The notes under the pieces were generated by a model. It ran no database searches, was not told where the DNA came from, and worked only from the letters and a program-made list of their open reading frames with translations. DNA of 64,000 nucleotides, taken from a virus. Made by a program: the position numbers and the translations under genes. The stretch is taken from positions 62,001 to 126,000 of IMG/VR virus record IMGVR_UViG_3300035670_000039; one strand, 5' to 3'. This document shows, piece after piece, positions 60,704 to 64,000 of the stretch (positions are counted from its first letter, which is position 1; each line of letters starts with the position of its first letter).

Positions 60704-61089
60704 ATAAACAACTACTTTGCACATTTGCAAACAGTATAAATTATACTGAAACGATTAAAGAGATAACTCAACAATATACATTGATCGATAATAAGATTTT
60801 TATATTTGCAAATGAGAATAATCTTCGGGAATTGTACTTAACGTTTAATGTGGAAAAAACCGAACGTAATAATCGTTACAAAGGCACTATAAGTATTCAT
60901 CGTAAGAAACAAACAAATACACTATATACGCTCAACGCAATGAATAAGTTGATTGCTGACGAAAACAATGGTGTATTTGATAAGAACTTCCAATTAAATT
61001 GGGAACTATATAAAAACAGTATTATACTAACCAACGAAATTGGTGTAAAAATAGTTCCATTAAAATTGTTTTCTATCCAAGAAATTTGA
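60700..61089 (+). CDS. Conserved small phage protein of unknown function
   Basis: 129 residues. Pattern: QLLCTFANSINYTETIKEIT, KIFIFANENNLRELYLTFNV and GTISIHRKKQTNTLYTLNAM; it reads as a soluble alpha/beta protein seen across T4-like phages near DNA-replication or structural genes, with unknown role. Linked to the preceding gene by ATGA overlap, before the gp32 promoter region. Confidence 0.72.
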   Translation: MNKQLLCTFANSINYTETIKEITQQYTLIDNKIFIFANENNLRELYLTFNVEKTERNNRYKGTISIHRKKQTNTLYTLNAMNKLIADENNGVFDKNFQLNWELYKNSIILTNEIGVKIVPLKLFSIQEI

Positions 61090-61103
61090 TATATATTTTA
61101 GAC

Positions 61104-61132
61104 TTGATTTCAGTCGATACATAGTGTAGACT
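61104..61132 (+). promoter_or_regulatory. Sigma70-like promoter upstream of gp32
   Basis: TTGATT (61104-61109), 17-bp spacer, TAGACT (61127-61132). The predicted start is near 61139, leaving a leader of about 70 nt. Confidence 0.55.
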
Positions 61133-61152
61133 GATTTTAGGTTGGTTATATG

Positions 61153-61210
61153 ACGGGTCGAGTGATCCGTTGAAGTAATTAACTAATTAACAATTAAACA
61201 TTAAATAATT
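61153..61210 (+). promoter_or_regulatory. Probable gp32 autoregulatory operator in the mRNA leader
   Basis: A small hairpin (ACGGGTC, loop GAGT, GATCCGT; one G-U pair) at 61153-61170 is followed by 40 nt of unstructured A/T sequence with repeated ATTAA units up to the ATG and no Shine-Dalgarno. This copies the T4 gene 32 layout, where a folded element nucleates gp32 binding along an A/U-rich leader. Confidence 0.55.
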
Positions 61211-62047
61211 ATGGCATTAGATCTAAGTAAACTAAAGAGTCGTTTGAACTCCCTTTCAAACACAAATCAAAAATCCAACTTGATTTGGAAACCAAAGCCA
61301 GGTAAACAAGTAGTTCGTATCGTACCATATAAGTACGTACCTGAGAATCCGTTTATCGAACTAAAGTTTCATTACAACATCAATAACAAGACTTATCTAT
61401 CTCCTGATAGTTTTGGTCGTCCAGATCCAATCGTTGAATTTGCTAACCGTCTGAAGAAGACTGGTTCAAAGGAAGATTGGCAGATGGGTCGTAAGATGGA
61501 GCCAAAGATGCGTACTTTCGTACCAGTCATTGTTCGTGGTGAAGAAGGAGAAGGTGTCAAGTTCTGGGGATTTGGAAAGCAAGTTTATCAAGAACTTCTT
61601 TCAATCATCAGTGATCCTGATTTCGGTGATATTACCGATCTAACCAATGGTCGTGATATCGTTGTAGAATTCAAGACAGCTGAAGGCGGAGCTAGTTTCC
61701 CAGAAACCAGCATTCGTGTTAAGCCAAACGTAAGTGTCGCCGTAGATCCAAAGAATACCCAACTCTTGGATGCTCTAAAGGCACAAGTAAACATCTTGGA
61801 TTTGTTTGAAGAACTATCCTATGATGACTTGAAGGAAGTTATGGATAAGTGGTTGAATCCAGAATCAGCCGCAACTGAAGTTGCAGCTGAACCTACTCCT
61901 AGTGGAGATGATGATGAAGCTCCGTTTTCAACATCACCAGCAGTAACCGCAACTGCTACAGCTAAGGCACCAGCTTCACCAACTGCTGCCAAAGCAAAGG
62001 GTAAAGACAGTGTAGAACAAGCATTTGATGACTTGTTTAACTCCTAA
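61211..62047 (+). CDS. 32: Single-stranded DNA-binding protein (gp32-like)
   Basis: 278 residues (T4 gp32 has 301). It coats single-stranded DNA in replication and recombination. The basic N-terminus and core (LIWKPKPGKQVVRIVPYKYV; VPVIVRGEEGEGVKFWGFGK; VYQELLSIISDPDFGDITD) are typical, as is the acidic, Ala/Pro/Thr-rich C-terminal tail ending QAFDDLFNS, which contacts partner proteins. In the place of the T4 zinc cysteines the sequence reads YLSPDSFGRPDPIVEFA, so metal binding is lost. Next to UvsX, its recombination partner. A terminator follows. Confidence 0.94.
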   Translation: MALDLSKLKSRLNSLSNTNQKSNLIWKPKPGKQVVRIVPYKYVPENPFIELKFHYNINNKTYLSPDSFGRPDPIVEFANRLKKTGSKEDWQMGRKMEPKMRTFVPVIVRGEEGEGVKFWGFGKQVYQELLSIISDPDFGDITDLTNGRDIVVEFKTAEGGASFPETSIRVKPNVSVAVDPKNTQLLDALKAQVNILDLFEELSYDDLKEVMDKWLNPESAATEVAAEPTPSGDDDEAPFSTSPAVTATATAKAPASPTAAKAKGKDSVEQAFDDLFNS

Positions 62048-62058
62048 AAAATAAAAAT

Positions 62059-62093
62059 AAGCCGGTGGAGTTTTTATACCCCACCGGCTTTCT
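62059..62093 (+). terminator. Intrinsic terminator between gp32 and UvsX
   Basis: AAGCCGGTGG (62059-62068) pairs with CCACCGGCTT (62081-62090) around a 12-nt loop, with TTTCT at the end. Confidence 0.88.
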
Positions 62094-62106
62094 AGTTATA
62101 TACGTT

Positions 62107-63252
62107 ATGGCAAAGAAAAGTGTTACAAAAGATACATCGGGTCAACGTGACGAATTAATCGAAATGTTGGCGAATGAGCTTAACAAAGCAAATAAAGATG
62201 GTGGTAAAATTGCACATTTCCTAGATGAACAAGATAATCCTTCAGAAATTACTGATTGGATTAGTACTGGCTCTTCTATTTTGGATCTTGCAATTAGTAA
62301 TCGTCCACACGGCGGTCTACCAGTTGGTAAGATGGTTGAATTCAACGGACTTGAAGGTACTGGTAAGAGTCTATTGTCGGCACACGTTGTCGCAGATACA
62401 CAGAAGAAGGGTGGAGTCGCTGTAGTAATTGATACTGAAAACGCAGCTGCGCCTGAGTTCTGGAAGAGTCTTGGTGTAGATTTGTCTAAGCTACTATATG
62501 TTCAATGTGAAACCGTTGAAGATATTTTTGCTCAGATGGAGAAGATGATCGCGATTGTTCGTAAGAGCAACAAAGATCGTATTCTTACAATCATTGTAGA
62601 TTCTGTAGCAGCAGCATCTACTAAAGTTGAATTGGAAAGTGATCACGGTAAGGATGGATTTGCAACGGGTAAATCTATTATTATCAGTAAGGCAATGCGT
62701 AAGATTACTACTATGATTGGTAAACAGAAAGTATTGACTGTATTTACTAATCAACTACGTCAGAATTTAAATGCTATGGCATTTGGTGATAAGTACGTAG
62801 TAAGTGGTGGTAAGGCTTTAGCATATCATTGTAGTGTACGTGTTCGTTTGAATAATGCCGGTAAACTCAAGAAGGGTGAAGAAGTCATCGGAAACGAGTG
62901 TAAGGCAGTTGTTATCAAGAATCGTATGGGACCACCTCAACGTCAGGCCAATTTTGATATCTATTTTGATAGTGGAATTGCTGACTATGGCAGTTGGATT
63001 AAAGTTCTAAAAGAACAAAATCTAATTAAACAGGGTGGTGCTTATTATACTTATAAAAAGAACGATGGAAACGAATGGAAGTTCCAATCCAAAGACTTTG
63101 TAAGTGTAATGCAGAGTGACAAACAATTGGGTGAAGAAATTTACCTGAAGATTTGTGACGCTGTAATTATGAAATACAAAGATCCCAATAGTCAAATTAT
63201 TGAGGATGCTGTTGTGGATACACACGAAGAAACTGCAGGCAACGAAGAATAA
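62107..63252 (+). CDS. uvsX: RecA-like recombinase (UvsX)
   Basis: 381 residues (T4 UvsX has 391). Strand-exchange ATPase for recombination-dependent replication. Walker A is EFNGLEGTGKSLLS, Walker B ILTIIVDSVAAAS, with loop sequence LRQNLNAMAFGDKYVVSGG. The start is ATG 62107; the open frame extends to 62065 through the terminator and is not coding there. Works with gp32 just upstream. Confidence 0.93.
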   Translation: MAKKSVTKDTSGQRDELIEMLANELNKANKDGGKIAHFLDEQDNPSEITDWISTGSSILDLAISNRPHGGLPVGKMVEFNGLEGTGKSLLSAHVVADTQKKGGVAVVIDTENAAAPEFWKSLGVDLSKLLYVQCETVEDIFAQMEKMIAIVRKSNKDRILTIIVDSVAAASTKVELESDHGKDGFATGKSIIISKAMRKITTMIGKQKVLTVFTNQLRQNLNAMAFGDKYVVSGGKALAYHCSVRVRLNNAGKLKKGEEVIGNECKAVVIKNRMGPPQRQANFDIYFDSGIADYGSWIKVLKEQNLIKQGGAYYTYKKNDGNEWKFQSKDFVSVMQSDKQLGEEIYLKICDAVIMKYKDPNSQIIEDAVVDTHEETAGNEE

Positions 63253-63266
63253 TACGTTGATAGGAT

Positions 63267-63318
63267 GTTTTTCCGCATTGCCTACTATTTATTAGTATGG
63301 ATAACAATGCGGAAAAAC
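63267..63318 (+). promoter_or_regulatory. Start-codon-trapping inverted repeat with a late-promoter box in its loop
   Basis: GTTTTTCCGCATTG (63267-63280) and CAATGCGGAAAAAC (63305-63318) are perfect 14-bp inverted repeats. The 24-nt loop holds the box TATTTATT (63286-63293) and the ATG (63297-63299) of the endonuclease gene. Read-through RNA from uvsX would fold and hide the start; RNA begun at the box would lack the left arm. Confidence 0.75.
63286..63293 (+). promoter_or_regulatory. Late-promoter-like box TATTTATT, 3 nt before ATG
   Basis: TATTTATT, AGT, ATG at 63297, lying inside the loop of the inverted repeat. Confidence 0.5.
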
Positions 63319-64000
63319 TCTTTTTTGAAGACCGATCTGAACGATTATATCAAATCTTTATAAAAGATGAATCAATATGTGGATTTACTTCTTTATTTAA
63401 ACTGAATAAAATTGGTAGCAAAACTGGGGAAAAAATAAAAAAATATTTATATAATAAATATGGTGAAACTTATTTGAAAAAAATAAGTGCTGTTAGAACG
63501 TCTAAAGCTGCTCATCAAAAAAGAAACAAAGATAGTTATTTTATTTCTTCAGAAAGAAGACAAAAAATGTCGATTGGTATTAAAAAATATTACAAAAATA
63601 ATCAGTCCGCTAAGTCTAGATGTAGGGATTTAATGATTAAACATTGTTTACCAAAGTGTCAAACAATGGAGAGTAAAATAAAACGAGTAAAGAGTAGAGA
63701 CTGGTATAAACCCAGTGAAGATACTAAACAAAAAATGTCTCAATCTCAACTTGGAAAGTCATTAACAGAAGAACATAAGTTAAAATTAAGAAAACCAAAG
63801 AAAACCAAGCGATCTAATTTTAGACATACTACTGAAACAAAACACAAATTATCGTTAATTACTAAAAATCAGTGGAAAAGTGGAATTCATAAACCAATTT
63901 TTAAATCTAAAGGACAGCAGGAAGTAATTAGATTGTTAAAAGAACAAGGATATTCAATTCAAGATGAATATGTTGTTGGGGGGAAGCCATACGATGTGTT
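63297..64000 (+). CDS. Homing endonuclease, 3' truncated by the window end (NUMOD3-like, Vsr-like nuclease start)
   Basis: An ATG at 63297 opens a frame with no stop up to the last base of the window (234 codons). It begins MDNNAEKLFFEDRSERLYQI, has basic helical repeats (SERRQKMSIGIKKYYKNN), a NUMOD3-like DNA-binding segment DTKQKMSQSQLGKSLTEEHK and ends FKSKGQQEVIRLLKEQGYSI, VVGGKPYDV, which is the beginning of a restriction-fold or Vsr-like nuclease domain. It is a free-standing gene after uvsX. The regulatory hairpin over its start is typical of phage homing endonuclease genes. Confidence 0.78.
   Translation, partial: MDNNAEKLFFEDRSERLYQIFIKDESICGFTSLFKLNKIGSKTGEKIKKYLYNKYGETYLKKISAVRTSKAAHQKRNKDSYFISSERRQKMSIGIKKYYKNNQSAKSRCRDLMIKHCLPKCQTMESKIKRVKSRDWYKPSEDTKQKMSQSQLGKSLTEEHKLKLRKPKKTKRSNFRHTTETKHKLSLITKNQWKSGIHKPIFKSKGQQEVIRLLKEQGYSIQDEYVVGGKPYDV

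Noticed and set aside
62065-62106. Extended start for UvsX
   Set aside because: It runs through the gp32 terminator; ATG 62107 gives the usual RecA/UvsX N-terminus.
1-64000. tRNA genes, integrase, attachment sites or a replication origin
   Set aside because: No cloverleaf, recombinase signature or clustered origin-like repeats were noticed by eye; a tRNAscan search would settle the tRNA question.

Overview
This window is a 64 kb piece of an AT-rich genome of a large T4-like contractile-tailed phage (Caudoviricetes), probably aquatic. The evidence is a near-complete T4-type virion set: sheath gp18, terminase gp17, portal gp20, prohead protease gp21, scaffold gp22, capsid gp23, neck gp13/gp14, gp15, tube gp19, gp26-like hub protein, tape measure and baseplate proteins, followed by gp32 and UvsX. 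No tRNA, integrase or CRISPR array was seen. Both ends of the window cut through a gene.

Layout. 1-2.9 kb: end of a possible glycosylation gene and a two-domain glycosyltransferase. 3-8.5 kb: a double-length sheath and a homing endonuclease. 8.5-11.6 kb: accessory proteins with capsid-targeting-like N-termini and a zinc-finger protein. 11.6-22.2 kb: head genes, interrupted by two minus-strand genes at 18-19.1 kb. 22.3-26.5 kb: minus-strand genes, namely a Mom-like DNA modification protein and an operon of lipoprotein, MscS-beta-domain membrane protein, ankyrin-class III nucleotidyl cyclase and a small protein. 26.5-32 kb: more accessory proteins and the neck/gp15 genes. 32-43 kb: two giant fibre genes, one with about 4.9 kb of Gly-Ser/Thr-Ser/Thr repeats and one with 17 VGIGT repeats. 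43-57 kb: HAD-nucleotidyltransferase fusion, tail tube, HNH endonuclease, NMNAT-like protein, gp26/frameshifted gp51 pair, tape measure and baseplate. 57-64 kb: divergent family A DNA polymerase, large putative internal protein, gp32, UvsX and a truncated homing endonuclease.

Regulation can be read from the DNA. A sense-strand TATTTATA-like box precedes at least 18 genes on both strands, very often exactly 4 nt before the ATG, which suggests a late promoter making leaderless mRNAs. The sheath, tube, scaffold and first endonuclease instead have leaders with Shine-Dalgarno-like sequences. A few genes (polymerase, Mom-like, gp32, HAD fusion) carry sigma70-like -35/-10 boxes. Five intrinsic terminators bound the transcription units.

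The most interesting items are: the minus-strand cyclase/membrane-protein operon; a set of seven proteins sharing a T4 capsid-targeting-like N-terminus ending in (L/I/M)xE, several of them enzymes that may be packaged and injected; a gp26/gp51 pair joined by a frameshift at a T7 run just before the tape measure gene; an endonuclease gene whose start lies in a hairpin with its promoter in the loop; and a stripped-down family A polymerase.
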